Notes under the pieces: model-generated
Databases searched by the model: none
What the model was told of the DNA's origin: nothing
Seen by the model: only the letters and a program-made list of their open reading frames with translations
Source: Sphingomonas sp. Mn802worker
GTDB taxonomy: Bacteria > Pseudomonadota > Alphaproteobacteria > Sphingomonadales > Sphingomonadaceae
Direction of reading: 5' to 3'
Assembly: GCF_000382485.1 (NCBI RefSeq)
Contig: NZ_AORY01000015.1
Span: forward strand, 62,001-126,000
Length of the DNA: 64,000 bases
In this document: one piece after another, positions 34,055-43,564 of the stretch
Position numbering within the stretch: position 1 is the first letter of the stretch
Layout: each line of letters begins with the position of its first letter
Position numbers and translations under genes: made by a program

Positions 34055-36277
34055 TCAGGCAATGCGTTGGTCGGTGTCGTCCGTCGCGGCGCGTTCGGCG
34101 CTGCTGCGTGGACGGTTGGAAAAGGGGGAGGCTGGTGCGTGTTGCCGCGGGGCGTCGCCGCCGCCACTGTTCCCGGGGCCGGGCTGCTGACCCGCACCGC
34201 CGGCGTGCCCGCCCGACAGCTGCAACTTCACCCCGCGCGCATCGGCCAGCTCGACCAGCCGCGGTTGCGCCTCGGCCAGCAACTGCCGCGTCTGCGCCTG
34301 CTCGGCGGTGATCTGCACCTGCACCTGATCGCCGTCGCGCTTCAGCGACACGTCGATCGTGCCCAGCATGTCGGGCGACAGCCGCAGGCGGGTGTCGTTC
34401 TCCGCCGCCATGTCGCGAAGTGTGACGATCCGCTCGATCATCGCCGCGGGCCAGTGTTCGTGCCGCATGTCGAGCGCGCCCTGCTGCACCGCACCGGCAG
34501 CGGTGATGCCGGGGATCGCGGGTGCGAGCGGCGCAGACACTGGGTCGCCTGGTTGACGTGCGTCTTGCTCGCCGAGCGCACGGTGGATCGCGGCGGCGAA
34601 GACCTGCGCGGCTGGCGCGCTGGTGGGGCGTATCGGTAGAGCGGGCACATCGATCGCAACGCGCAGCGCTGGTGCCGCATCGCGCACGATCGCAGCCGGT
34701 GCAACGGTCGTGCGGGGAACAGGCTGTTCGCCCGGCGCGGCGATCGGGAGAGGTGAGGCAAGTGACCCTGCGGCGTCGTTCGCCACCGTCGTCGCAGGCG
34801 GAGCAGCCGCGGCGGTGACGAAACCGGACGCTGCTGTCGCCGGCGCGCGCGCGGCTTCGCTTGCGGGCGCGACGGACGCATCAGGCGTGATCGTTGCCGA
34901 TGTGACGATCTCGCGCGCAACTGCTTGCCCCTGGGCTGAGGAAAGCGGGCGGAATGATGCGGGTGAATAACTGGGTGGTTGGAGGGCGGCATCGATCGCG
35001 GCGGCGCCTCCAACCGGCATCGCGACCGGCAGCGGCACACCACTTACCAGCGGCACGCGCGCCTCCGCGCCTGCGACGAGCGTCCGCCCTTGCGCCGGGT
35101 TCATCGGGTCCAGGCTCACCGTCGAATAGAGTGGTCGGATGCGTGAGGGCTTGGGCGTGATCGTCGGCACCGAGGCATCGGCAACGCTGCTAGGCGTAGC
35201 CGCGATCGACGCTGACGCACGAACGCCGACACCGCTTTCGATGTTACCCGCCGTCTGCTCGGGAATACGGGCTGTTGCCTGCAACGATGTTGATGTCACC
35301 CCAGCCGATGTTGCGCGATCCGCCATTGATGGCGGCAGGTGATCGGCAAGGGGGATGGCGGCGGGTACGTCGATGTCGGAACTCACCCCCGCTTCGCTCG
35401 ACAAAGGCGTGACAGCCATCTGCCCGCCCTCGGAAGCTATGTCGTTGCGCTCTAGGGACACGAACGCGGCCGCCCGCGGTGTCGGCTGTAGCGCCGTGGA
35501 AAGCGTTCCGGCCGCGGCTTCTCCAGCTGGCAGAGCGCGACGCACGGAGGTGGCATGCCCTTCCAGCCGAAGAGGCGGCAAGGGGCGTAGCACTTCTGGT
35601 TGCTCGATCGGCGGCGTCGCCGCTTGTTGCGTTGAGGCAGGGATGATCGGCGTCATCGCGGCGGGCGGAAGGGTCGGCGCTTGCGCCAGCTCGACGCCTT
35701 GAGCATCACCCGGCTGCTCCGGATCGGCGACGCCGCCGTCATCCGCGGCTTCGGAAGGCGTCTCGCTGGAGACGATGTCGTGAAGTGGCAGAATCTCGTT
35801 ATCCGCGCTTGTCACGTCCGGTGCGATGGCGTGGTGGCCGGATGACGCAGCGATCGGACGCGCGATCGCGCTCATTTCCTTCTCAAACGAAGGCGCGGCT
35901 TGGCTGAAGATGATGCCTTTCGCGCCCAAAGAAACCGACGTTGCGGTCATCACAGGCGCGGACGCTTGAGAAGCGTTGCCCGCGGTGATCGGCGACTGCA
36001 CGGCGGCCGCTACCGACGATATCGTTTGATCCTGTCCGTCCACACCACCCAAGGTGCTGCCGAGCCAGGCGAGCGCATCCGTTTCGCCTGACGCAACCGG
36101 CAGCGCCTTGCCGCTGCCGGCGATGGCTTGCCGTCCGCTTGCAGCAGGAACAGCCGCGCACTCCGTCGGTGCCACCGCGAGGTCCGGGAACGACGCAAGC
36201 GGCGTCACCCCGGCCGGGGCAGGCGCACCGGGCAGGGTGACGGCAGTGGTCGACAGCAGGCTGGCAATCGCGGTCAT
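34055..36277 (-). CDS. fliK: Flagellar hook-length control protein
   Basis: 740 aa, very large for FliK (commonly about 400). Most is low-complexity Ala/Pro/Thr/Ser sequence, as expected for the molecular ruler. The conserved C-terminal Flg_hook domain is near residues 600-700: ERIVTLRDMAAENDTRLRLS, DMLGTIDVSLKRDGDQVQVQ and AEAQPRLVELADARGVKLQL. It measures the hook and triggers the FlhB switch. It has its own sigma-54-like promoter at the end of fliJ. No good Shine-Dalgarno is visible before the ATG at 36277. Confidence 0.9.
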   Translation of the reverse strand: MTAIASLLSTTAVTLPGAPAPAGVTPLASFPDLAVAPTECAAVPAASGRQAIAGSGKALPVASGETDALAWLGSTLGGVDGQDQTISSVAAAVQSPITAGNASQASAPVMTATSVSLGAKGIIFSQAAPSFEKEMSAIARPIAASSGHHAIAPDVTSADNEILPLHDIVSSETPSEAADDGGVADPEQPGDAQGVELAQAPTLPPAAMTPIIPASTQQAATPPIEQPEVLRPLPPLRLEGHATSVRRALPAGEAAAGTLSTALQPTPRAAAFVSLERNDIASEGGQMAVTPLSSEAGVSSDIDVPAAIPLADHLPPSMADRATSAGVTSTSLQATARIPEQTAGNIESGVGVRASASIAATPSSVADASVPTITPKPSRIRPLYSTVSLDPMNPAQGRTLVAGAEARVPLVSGVPLPVAMPVGGAAAIDAALQPPSYSPASFRPLSSAQGQAVAREIVTSATITPDASVAPASEAARAPATAASGFVTAAAAPPATTVANDAAGSLASPLPIAAPGEQPVPRTTVAPAAIVRDAAPALRVAIDVPALPIRPTSAPAAQVFAAAIHRALGEQDARQPGDPVSAPLAPAIPGITAAGAVQQGALDMRHEHWPAAMIERIVTLRDMAAENDTRLRLSPDMLGTIDVSLKRDGDQVQVQITAEQAQTRQLLAEAQPRLVELADARGVKLQLSGGHAGGAGQQPGPGNSGGGDAPRQHAPASPFSNRPRSSAERAATDDTDQRIA

Positions 36278-36290
36278 GGAAGGCGTATGA

Positions 36291-36318
36291 ACTCACCGGC
36301 AAGAGGATACCGGTGAGT
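36291..36318. promoter_or_regulatory. Perfect 9-bp inverted repeat between fliJ and fliK
   Basis: ACTCACCGG (36291-36299) pairs perfectly with CCGGTGAGT (36310-36318) across a 10-nt loop. It lies just where a transcript from the fliK sigma-54 promoter would begin (about 36313), so it could be a fliJ 3' hairpin or, for read-through mRNA, a fliK leader structure. No T-run. Confidence 0.45.
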
Positions 36319-36321
36319 GGA

Positions 36322-36747
36322 TCAGCAAGGATCGTGCCGGTTCTTCCGCGGCGTACCCGGCAGGTCCTGCAATGCGCGCAACTCGGCCTCGATCAGTGCC
36401 TGCTGCCCGCGCTCGATCAGCTTCTCGATCGCGCTCTGGTCGCGTTTCGCCGATTGCGTCGCGGCGACGGTGCGCTCGGCCGCCTGCTCGGCGGTGCGGA
36501 CGCGGTTGGTCGCCGCCTCGGCGGAGCGTTGCAGCCGCTCGCGGTAGTGTGCGCTCGCCGCCAGTGCCATCGCACCCGCCTCGATCCGGGTCGGCGCGAC
36601 TGCGGCGGCGAGCTGCGCGATGCGCCCTGCCAGCGCCTGCTCGCTCGCCACCTGCTCACGCGCGCGCGCCTCGTCGGCCTGCGCCAGCCCCAGCTGCAGC
36701 GTGCGGACGCGGTGGACGCGCGCGAGGCGTTTGAGGTCGAGCGCCAC
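36322..36747 (-). CDS. fliJ: Flagellar export chaperone/stalk protein
   Basis: 141 aa, essentially a long coiled coil rich in Ala, Arg, Glu and Gln (ALDLKRLARVHRVRTLQLGL ... IEKLIERGQQALIEAELRAL), typical of FliJ. FliJ is the central stalk of the FliI ATPase, resembling the gamma subunit of F1. It follows fliI by 2 bp. Its last codons overlap the fliK sigma-54-like promoter. Confidence 0.9.
   Translation of the reverse strand: MALDLKRLARVHRVRTLQLGLAQADEARAREQVASEQALAGRIAQLAAAVAPTRIEAGAMALAASAHYRERLQRSAEAATNRVRTAEQAAERTVAATQSAKRDQSAIEKLIERGQQALIEAELRALQDLPGTPRKNRHDPC
36325..36340 (-). promoter_or_regulatory. Sigma-54 (-24/-12) promoter for fliK
   Basis: On the minus strand the sequence reads CGGCACGATCCTTGC: the -24 and -12 dinucleotides GG and GC are exactly 10 nt apart and only the first base differs from the consensus TGGCACG-N4-TTGC. 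It lies in the last codons of fliJ; the predicted start is about 36 nt upstream of the fliK ATG. Confidence 0.6.
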
Positions 36748-36749
36748 GC

Positions 36750-38069
36750 TCAGGCGTCGCCGAACACGCCGGTCAGCTCGGCGACCGCATCGGCCATGTT
36801 GACCGACTGGTCGGTGTCCTGCCGCACGAACTCCATGACGGCGGGATGATAGGCGATCGCGGCGTCGATCGCGGGATCGCTGCCCGACCGATACGCGCCC
36901 ATCAGCACGAGATCGCGGTTCTGCTCATAGGTGGCGAGGTGCCGTCTTAGCGCGCGCGCCGCCGACAGGTGCGGGCGCTCGGCAATGTCGGTCATCACGC
37001 GGCTGACCGATTTGGAGATGTCGATCGCGGGATAGACGCCGGCCTCCGCCAGCGCGCGCGTCAGTACGATATGCCCGTCTAGGATCGATCGCGCCGAATC
37101 GACCACCGGATCGTTGCCATCGTCGCCGTCCGCCAGCACGGTATAGATAGCGGTGATCGCGCCGCCGGTGTGGACGTCCGATCCGGCGCGCTCGATCAGG
37201 TTCGGCAGCATCGCGATTGCGGACGGCGGATAGCCGCGCGCCGATGCCGGCTCGCCGAGCGCCAGCCCGATCTCGCGCCCGGCGTGCGCGACGCGGGTGA
37301 GCGAATCGATGATCAGCAGCACGTTCTTGCCCTCGGCACGGAACGCTTCGGCAATCGCGGTCGCGCGCAGCGCGCCGCGGATGCGCAGCACCGGCGAGTG
37401 GTTGGCCGGCACCGCGACCACGACCGAGCGTGCGCGCGCCTCGCCCGCGACCTTAGTTTCAAGGAAGTCGGCGACCTCGCGGCTGCGCTCGCCGATCAAC
37501 CCGATGACGATCACGTCAGCCTGCGCCGCGCGCACCATCATGCCGAGTAGCACCGACTTGCCGACGCCGGAGCCCGCCATGATGCCGACACGCTGCCCCT
37601 GGCCGATCGTCAGCAGACCGTTGATCGCCCGCACGCCGACATCGAGCGGCTCGAGCACGCGGCCGCGGTCGAGCGGCGACTGCACGTACCCGGCGAGCGG
37701 CCATTTGCCGGCACCGCGGATGGGCCCAAGTCCATCGATCGGCTTTCCCGCACCATCGACGACGCGGCCGAGCATCGCCGCGCCTACCTCGGCCTCGCCC
37801 GCCGGCCCGCTCGGGCGCACCGGTGCCTGCGGCAGCAGCGGAGCGGGGCCGCCCAGGTTCATCATCAGCGTGCGACCGTTCCGGAAACCGATCACCTCCG
37901 CCTCGACATGGTCGCCGACGCGGCAGACGGTGCCGACCGGCAGCGACAGGCCGACCGCCTCCATCAGCAACCCGTCATAGGACGACAGCCGCCCCGACAC
38001 GCGCGCGCGCGGCGCAAAATCGGCGTTGGCGATCGTGTCGAGGTAATCGCCCGAGAAACGATTGAGCAT
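36750..38069 (-). CDS. fliI: Flagellum-specific export ATPase
   Basis: 439 aa of the F1-beta-like family. Walker A is GIMAGSGVGKSVLLGMM (about 155-171), Walker B is VLLIIDSLTRVAHAGRE, and LGEPASARGYPPSAIAMLPN follows. It is a cytoplasmic hexamer energising export with FliH and FliJ. A beta-barrel N-terminal domain precedes the catalytic part. Confidence 0.96.
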   Translation of the reverse strand: MLNRFSGDYLDTIANADFAPRARVSGRLSSYDGLLMEAVGLSLPVGTVCRVGDHVEAEVIGFRNGRTLMMNLGGPAPLLPQAPVRPSGPAGEAEVGAAMLGRVVDGAGKPIDGLGPIRGAGKWPLAGYVQSPLDRGRVLEPLDVGVRAINGLLTIGQGQRVGIMAGSGVGKSVLLGMMVRAAQADVIVIGLIGERSREVADFLETKVAGEARARSVVVAVPANHSPVLRIRGALRATAIAEAFRAEGKNVLLIIDSLTRVAHAGREIGLALGEPASARGYPPSAIAMLPNLIERAGSDVHTGGAITAIYTVLADGDDGNDPVVDSARSILDGHIVLTRALAEAGVYPAIDISKSVSRVMTDIAERPHLSAARALRRHLATYEQNRDLVLMGAYRSGSDPAIDAAIAYHPAVMEFVRQDTDQSVNMADAVAELTGVFGDA

Positions 38070-38084
38070 GAGCGTGTCGGCCGA

Positions 38085-38858
38085 TCAGGCGTGGGTGGGA
38101 AGCGCGACCCGGTCGATCGCGGCGGTCAACTGATCGAGCCACATTTCCGGCCCGTCCTCAACGATCGTCGACGCCGCCTCCAGCACGAAGCTGCCGCGCG
38201 CGACCTGTTCGTCGCCGACCGCGAACACGGTTGTCGGCAAATGCCCGTCGAGCAACGCCACGTCATCGGGGTGGACGCGCAGCATCGCCGACTCGCTCGC
38301 GTCCGCCAGCAGGTCGGTTGCCGCCTCGACGCGCCGCGCCAGCAGCTCGGCGGAGACACCCGCCTCACCGATCACGCGCGACACGAGCGTCATCACGGTG
38401 GCGCGCAACCGCCCAGCGAGCAGGTCGCGGTCGAACCCGCTTGCCTGCGCGAGCGCGGCAGCGAGCCCGGTCAGCATCGCGCCGTCGCGTGTCGCGGTTG
38501 CTTCCATCTCAGCGCGCGCCGCGGCGACACCCTCGGCATAGCCCGCCTCGCGCGCGGTCTCGACGGGATCGATGAACGGCGTCGGTTCTGCTTCCGCGTC
38601 CATCGGATCCCAGCCCGCGGTCGGGTCAGTGTCGCGGTCGGCGGGGGAAAAGTGCTGCGGCGCGGGCGCACCCGCCGTTGCGGGGGAGAAATGCTTCGGC
38701 CCGCCGCCGAACGCTTCCTCGATCCGCGCGATCAGCTCGGCCGGGGTGAAGCCCGACGCGCGCGTCGCGTGCGCGTCGGCCAGCGCCATCGCGGCGGCGT
38801 CGCGGCGTGCGGGGAAACCGACGATGAAACCGCCAGCATCCGGCCCAGCATCCGGCAT
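38085..38858 (-). CDS. fliH: Flagellar export ATPase regulator
   Basis: About 257 aa from the ATG at 38858, preferred because GAGG lies 6 nt upstream; an ATG at 38903 would overlap fliG by 8 bp and has no Shine-Dalgarno. The N-terminal half is low-complexity; the C-terminal half matches FliH (SGFDRDLLAGRLRATVMTLV, LLADASESAMLRVHPDDVAL). It links FliI to the C-ring. Identity rests on C-terminal pattern and location between fliG and fliI. Confidence 0.88.
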   Translation of the reverse strand: MPDAGPDAGGFIVGFPARRDAAAMALADAHATRASGFTPAELIARIEEAFGGGPKHFSPATAGAPAPQHFSPADRDTDPTAGWDPMDAEAEPTPFIDPVETAREAGYAEGVAAARAEMEATATRDGAMLTGLAAALAQASGFDRDLLAGRLRATVMTLVSRVIGEAGVSAELLARRVEAATDLLADASESAMLRVHPDDVALLDGHLPTTVFAVGDEQVARGSFVLEAASTIVEDGPEMWLDQLTAAIDRVALPTHA

Positions 38859-38895
38859 CAATGACCTCGTCTCTTTATGTGCGTTGAACACCGGC

Positions 38896-39918
38896 TCAGA
38901 CATAATCGTCGTCGCCCGCGCCCATCTGGATCGTGCCGTCCTTGGCGAGGTTGCGCGCGACCTGGATCATCGCCTTTTGCGCGTCGAGCACGTCGGTCAG
39001 CTTCATCGGCCCGCGCGCTTCCATCTCGTCGCGGATACCGTCGGCGGCGCGCGCCGACATGCAGCCGAGGAAGCGGTTGCGCGCGATCTCGTCGACGCCC
39101 TTCAGCGCGCGCGTCAGCACGTCGCCGTCGACGTTGCGGATCAGCGTGCCCAGATTCTTGTCGTCCATATCCAGCAGATTGTCGAAGACGAACATCGCCT
39201 CCTCGATCTGTTTCGCGGTGTCGCGGTCAAGCTTGAACAGCTTGGGCATGACGCGCTGCTCGGTCGCCTTGCGCGCGCCCTGCAACAGCTTCGCCGCCTC
39301 GCGCGTGCCGCCCAGCTGCAAGCCCTGCGCAGGGCCGCGACCCGACCGCGTCGCGGTACGGTTGGCGATCATCTGGCGCAGCGTCTCAACCGCCTCGGGC
39401 GTGATCGGCCCCAACTTCGCGATCCGGTGCAGGATGTCGGGCTGTGTCGAGTCGGGCAGCAGCTCGAGCACCTGGCTACCGACCGCGGGATCGAGATTGG
39501 CGATCAGCACCGCGGCGATCTGCGGATGCTCCTTTTCCAGCATCTGCGCGATCTCGGGCGCGTCCAACCAGTCGAGCAGCTCGATCTCGCACGCGGCCTC
39601 GGCCGGCGTGATGCGCGCGAGCACGCTTTCCGCCTTCTCGGGTCCGAGCGCACGGTTCATCACCGCGGCGACGTGCGGGCGCGGATCGAACGCGATGCCG
39701 TTCCGCTCACGCGCGCGGCCGACGAAATCGTCGAGCACCAGCTCGACATCGTCCTCGCTCACATCAGCGACCGCGAACATCGCGCTGCCCAGGCGGCGGA
39801 CTTCCTCCGGCTCCAGCTTCTGCAGGATCGCGGCGGCCTCTTCCTCGCCGACCAGCATCATCAGCACCGCGGCGCGCTCGACGCCGGTGAAATGGCGCAT
39901 CGGCAGTTGCGCGCTCAT
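38896..39918 (-). CDS. fliG: Flagellar rotor switch protein
   Basis: 340 aa. All three FliG domains are present: N-terminal (ERAAVLMMLVGEEEAAAILQ), middle with the EHPQ motif (LEKEHPQIAAVLIANLDPAV), and C-terminal torque helix (IEEAMFVFDNLLDMDDKNLG, SARAADGIRDEMEARGPMKL) with charged residues that contact the stator. It sits on the MS-ring. It overlaps fliF by 4 bp. Confidence 0.96.
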   Translation of the reverse strand: MSAQLPMRHFTGVERAAVLMMLVGEEEAAAILQKLEPEEVRRLGSAMFAVADVSEDDVELVLDDFVGRARERNGIAFDPRPHVAAVMNRALGPEKAESVLARITPAEAACEIELLDWLDAPEIAQMLEKEHPQIAAVLIANLDPAVGSQVLELLPDSTQPDILHRIAKLGPITPEAVETLRQMIANRTATRSGRGPAQGLQLGGTREAAKLLQGARKATEQRVMPKLFKLDRDTAKQIEEAMFVFDNLLDMDDKNLGTLIRNVDGDVLTRALKGVDEIARNRFLGCMSARAADGIRDEMEARGPMKLTDVLDAQKAMIQVARNLAKDGTIQMGAGDDDYV

Positions 39919-41612
39919 GATTTCGCGTCCGCCATGATCATGTCACGCACCGCCAGCGCGGCGCGCGCCGGATTGTCGCGCGTGAAGCCGCGCACCGCGC
40001 CGATCTTCTCCTCGTAACTGCGGCTGGCGGCGATCTGCTCCAGGCTGACCGGCGGCGCGACGGTGATCGCGGGATTGCCGTCGGCGTCCACTGACGCCAG
40101 CGGATTGCCGTCCGCATCGAGCGTCTGCGGCGCGGCGAGCGCGGGCGTCGCATCCTCGCGCTTCTTCATCAGCACCTTGGCGATCGGGCGCACGCCTAGC
40201 AGCAGGACGAGCAGCGCGATGACGATCGCGGTCAAATTGCGTGCCAGCACCGGCAGCCAGCTGTTGTCGTACCACGCTGGGCCGCTTTTCGCCGCGTCGT
40301 CGGCACCGGCGAACTTGCGGCTGATGACCGTCACCTGATCCTGTCGGTTGCCGTCGAAGCCGACCGCCGACTTTACCAGACTATCAATCTGCCCGATCTC
40401 CATGGCGGTGCGGCGACCCTTGTCGGGATCGCGCAGCAGCACCGCGACGCTCAATCGCTTGATGCTGCCCGGTGCGGCGCGCGTGACCGAGACTTCCTTG
40501 CCGAGATCATAGGCGCGCTGGAACGAGTCGGACTGCTTGTTAGCGTCAGGGGCAGGGCCGCCGGCGACCGGGGCACCCGCGGGCGTGCCGGGATTGCCCG
40601 TCGCAGGCTGCGGCGTCGACAGCTGCGAGGCGGGCGGGGGCGTGTTGCTCAGCGCACCCGGGATGCCGCCCGGCGCCTGCGTGTTCGCCTGATTACCGGT
40701 CCAGTTACCCGTCTCGGCGCGCAGGATGCCGTTCTTGTCGTAGCTCTCGCGCGTGGCGCTGGTCTCGTCCATGTTGACGTCGGCCTGTACCTCGGCAGTG
40801 AAATTGCCCGCGCCGACCAAGGGGGTCAGCAGCGCGTTCAGCTGCTGGCGCACCTTGTCCTCGACCTGCCGCTGCACGCGCAGCCGCGCGTCGCCGCTGT
40901 CGTTTGCGCCGTCACCAGACTTGCTCAGCAACGCGCCGAGCTGATCGACCACCGTCACCGCATCGGGCTTCATCCCCGGCACCGACGAGGCGACAAGGTT
41001 GACGATCGACGACACCTGCGCGTCCGATAGTGAGCGCCCGGCCTGCAACTTGATGACGACCGACGCCGACGGCGCGGCATTGTCGCGCACGAACACGGTC
41101 GATTCGGGCACCGCCAGGTGGACGCGGGCTTCCGCCACTGCGTCGATCTCCTGGATCGAGCGGGCGAGTTCGGTCTCGCGCGCCTGACGCAACCGCTCGC
41201 CCTCGACCGCGCGGCTGACGCCCATCGGCAGCTGATCGAGGATCGCGTAGCCGCCCGGCGCGGCCTTCGGCAGCCCTTGTCCGGCCAGCAGCAGCCGCGC
41301 CTTGGAATAATCTTCCTCGTTGACGGTCAGCGTACCGGCGCCGTCGTCGATATGGCTCGGGATGTTCGCGGCGGTCAGCGCGCTCGTCACCGCGGCCTTG
41401 TCGCTGTCGGGCAGCCCCGCGAACAGCGTCTTCTGCGGCGGCGTCGACAGTGCCGACCAGGCGAGCCCGGCCGCACCGATCAGCCCGACCATCAGCGCCA
41501 TCGGCCCGGCGCGACGGACTGCGGGCTGCGCCAGCGCGCCCTGTATCTGCCGCAGCGGGTTGGCGAACTTCTCGGGCACGAGATTTGTGGAGGGGGCGAG
41601 TGCGTTGCTCAT
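39915..41612 (-). CDS. fliF: Flagellar MS-ring protein
   Basis: 565 aa. Two membrane helices bracket the protein, the first near residues 38-58 (MALMVGLIGAAGLAWSALST) and the second near 440-460 (LTAIVIALLVLLLGVRPIAK); YscJ/FliF ring-building domains lie between them (TVNEEDYSKARLLLAGQGLP, VHLAVPESTVFVRD). The C-terminal tail (EEKIGAVRGFTRDNPARAAL) binds FliG. First ring to form in the inner membrane. Confidence 0.96.
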   Translation of the reverse strand: MSNALAPSTNLVPEKFANPLRQIQGALAQPAVRRAGPMALMVGLIGAAGLAWSALSTPPQKTLFAGLPDSDKAAVTSALTAANIPSHIDDGAGTLTVNEEDYSKARLLLAGQGLPKAAPGGYAILDQLPMGVSRAVEGERLRQARETELARSIQEIDAVAEARVHLAVPESTVFVRDNAAPSASVVIKLQAGRSLSDAQVSSIVNLVASSVPGMKPDAVTVVDQLGALLSKSGDGANDSGDARLRVQRQVEDKVRQQLNALLTPLVGAGNFTAEVQADVNMDETSATRESYDKNGILRAETGNWTGNQANTQAPGGIPGALSNTPPPASQLSTPQPATGNPGTPAGAPVAGGPAPDANKQSDSFQRAYDLGKEVSVTRAAPGSIKRLSVAVLLRDPDKGRRTAMEIGQIDSLVKSAVGFDGNRQDQVTVISRKFAGADDAAKSGPAWYDNSWLPVLARNLTAIVIALLVLLLGVRPIAKVLMKKREDATPALAAPQTLDADGNPLASVDADGNPAITVAPPVSLEQIAASRSYEEKIGAVRGFTRDNPARAALAVRDMIMADAKS

Positions 41613-41613
41613 G

Positions 41614-41973
41614 TCAGACCGGCATGCTCATGATGTCCTTGTAGGCGGACAAGATCTTGTTCCTGACCTGCATCGTCGCCTCGAAGCCGACTGATGCCTC
41701 CTGACGCGCGAGCATCACCTTCGCGATGTCGATCGTCTCGCCGCGCTCATACTGTTCCGACAGAGCGGTCGCGCGTTGCTGGCCGTCGTTCACCTTGGCC
41801 AGCGCGTTCTGCATCGTGTCGGCGAAGCTGGTCGGCGCGGCCGCCGTGGCGCTGTCGACCGCGGGGGCGGCGGCAGCGGTGTTGGCCCGCTGCAACGCGC
41901 TGTTGCGCTCGAGGATCTGCGCACGCAGCGCCATCACGCGGTCGACGCCGCCGACGCCTCCGATCGCGCTCAT
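41614..41973 (-). CDS. fliE: Flagellar hook-basal body junction protein
   Basis: 119 aa. An Ala-rich N-terminal half is followed by the conserved FliE C-terminus (SFADTMQNALAKVNDGQQRA, VMLARQEASVGFEATMQVRN KILSAYKDIM). It connects the MS-ring and the rod. Its ATG overlaps the flbD stop (ATGA) and fliF follows by 1 bp. Confidence 0.94.
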   Translation of the reverse strand: MSAIGGVGGVDRVMALRAQILERNSALQRANTAAAAPAVDSATAAAPTSFADTMQNALAKVNDGQQRATALSEQYERGETIDIAKVMLARQEASVGFEATMQVRNKILSAYKDIMSMPV

Positions 41974-43277
41974 GCGCCGACGACCCGGAGCGTGGCGGAC
42001 ACGAGGTCGTCACCCTGCTCGCGCGCCTTGGCGAGGCGATAACGCAGCGTACGCTCGGAGATGCCGAGGCGCTTCGCCGTCTCGATCCGGCTGCCGCCGC
42101 ATGCCGCCAGCGTTTCGCGGATCTTGGCGAACTCGGACAGCTGCACGACCTGACCCAGCGTCGCGGGCTCGTCGGCCGGCTCAACCGGCAGAAGCGCGAC
42201 GGGCGCGGCGGCAGGGCGATCGAACAGGATGTGGCTCGCCTCGATGGTGTCGGCATTGCCCGCGAACAGCAGCGCGCGCTGGATGACGTTTTCCAGCTCG
42301 CGCACGTTACCCGGCCAATTGTGCGCCAGCAGCGCGGCGATCGCGTCGTCCGACGGCCACGGCACGGTCGCGCGGGTGCCTGCCCCACCTGACTTCACGT
42401 GGCGCAGGATCATGGTGGCGGCGAGCGCAGGGATATCCTGCGGCCGCTCGGTCAGTGCCTTGGTCGTCAGCGGGAACACCGACAGGCGATAGTAGAGATC
42501 GGCGCGGAAGCGACCCGCGGCGACCTCGGCCTGCAGATCGCGGTTGGCACACGCGATCACGCGGACGTCGACCGCGACGGGCTGCGTCGCGCCGATCGGC
42601 ACCACTTCGCGCTCCTGCAACACGCGCAGCAGCTTCGCCTGCAAGCCGACCGGCATTTCGGCGATCTCGTCGAGCAGGATCGTCCCGCCGTGCGCGGCGC
42701 GGAAGAAACCATCGCCGGCTGCGGTCGCGCCGGTGAAGCTGCCCTTGACGTGTCCGAACAGCATCGCCTCCAGCATCGTCTCGGGCAGTGCGGCGCAGTT
42801 CAGCGCGACGAACGGACCATCGCGGCGCGCGGAGTTCGCGTGGATCGTGCGTGCCAGCACTTCCTTGCCGGTTCCGGTCGGCCCGTTGATCAGCACGGTG
42901 ATGTCGGCCTCGGCGACGCGCTCGGCGAGTGCCAGCAGCGCCAGGCTCTCGGGGTCGGCCGCAGTCGGCAGCTCGGGCCCGCCGATCAGCGCGCGCGCGA
43001 ATGCGTTGCCGACCGCGGCATCGCCGTGCGCGTAGCTGATCCGTGCCGGCTGTCCGTCGCGGAACGGCTGCACGCCGGGTGCCTCGCCCTCGTCGGCACG
43101 CGCGACGATCAGCGTGCGCGCCGGCACCGCCATTGCCTCGCCCTCGGCGACCAGATGCCCGGCTCCCGCTTGCGCGCGGCCGCCCGGCAGCTCCACCGCG
43201 AAGCCTTGCGCGCGCAAGGACGACACGAGCGTCAGATGCTCGTTCATCACTCTCGCCGACGGCACGATCGAACGCAT
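41970..43277 (-). CDS. flbD: Sigma-54-dependent flagellar transcription activator (FlbD/FleQ-like)
   Basis: 435 aa; an internal ATG at 43247 is an alternative start. The first about 120 residues resemble a degenerate receiver without a clear phospho-Asp site. The AAA+ domain has Walker A GPTGTGKEVLA, the sigma-54-contact loop GSFTGA (consensus GAFTGA), Walker B GGTILLDEIAEM and R-finger-region VIACANRDL. A Fis-type helix-turn-helix ends the protein (IETAKRLGISERTLRYRLAK). It most likely activates the sigma-54 promoters found upstream of flgB, the transglycosylase-flhA-fliA unit and fliK. It heads the fliE-fliS superoperon and is divergent from flagellin. Confidence 0.92.
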   Translation of the reverse strand: MRSIVPSARVMNEHLTLVSSLRAQGFAVELPGGRAQAGAGHLVAEGEAMAVPARTLIVARADEGEAPGVQPFRDGQPARISYAHGDAAVGNAFARALIGGPELPTAADPESLALLALAERVAEADITVLINGPTGTGKEVLARTIHANSARRDGPFVALNCAALPETMLEAMLFGHVKGSFTGATAAGDGFFRAAHGGTILLDEIAEMPVGLQAKLLRVLQEREVVPIGATQPVAVDVRVIACANRDLQAEVAAGRFRADLYYRLSVFPLTTKALTERPQDIPALAATMILRHVKSGGAGTRATVPWPSDDAIAALLAHNWPGNVRELENVIQRALLFAGNADTIEASHILFDRPAAAPVALLPVEPADEPATLGQVVQLSEFAKIRETLAACGGSRIETAKRLGISERTLRYRLAKAREQGDDLVSATLRVVGA

Positions 43278-43474
43278 GGTAATCGATTCCCCCTGTGGTG
43301 AACTCCTTTTGCCGCCGAATTGGTTAACGCTGCGTATCGTTGCCGGCCGGGGCGGCAGATATTTTCCGGGCGCGTCCGCGTGTGCCGCGCGCGGGGTGTA
43401 TCTACACAGGCGAGGGCGCGCGAGGTGCTCTGCTGGGCATCACGCCGCGTCAAATTTTCTCGCGAAAAGTCGCT

Positions 43475-43500
43475 TAAAGCCGGCGGCGGGCGGTCGTTTG
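43475..43500 (+). promoter_or_regulatory. Sigma-28-type promoter for flagellin
   Basis: TAAA (43475-43478) is followed after 14 nt by GTCGTTTG (43493-43500), nearly the same -10 as upstream of fliD (GTCGTTTA) and flgM (GCCGTTTC). The predicted start is about 43507, leaving a leader of about 58 nt before the GTG. No -24/-12 element was found in the 287-bp gap between flbD and flagellin. Confidence 0.5.
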
Positions 43501-43564
43501 ATGCGGTGACGGCCCGACGAAACGTGAAGCGGGCCCGGCAATCTCGATTGAAGGGGACTTCACC

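Noticed and set aside
43431..43450. GG-N10-GC spacing upstream of flagellin as a sigma-54 promoter
   Set aside because: Only the dinucleotides match; the rest of the -24/-12 consensus is absent, and a sigma-28-like element is closer.
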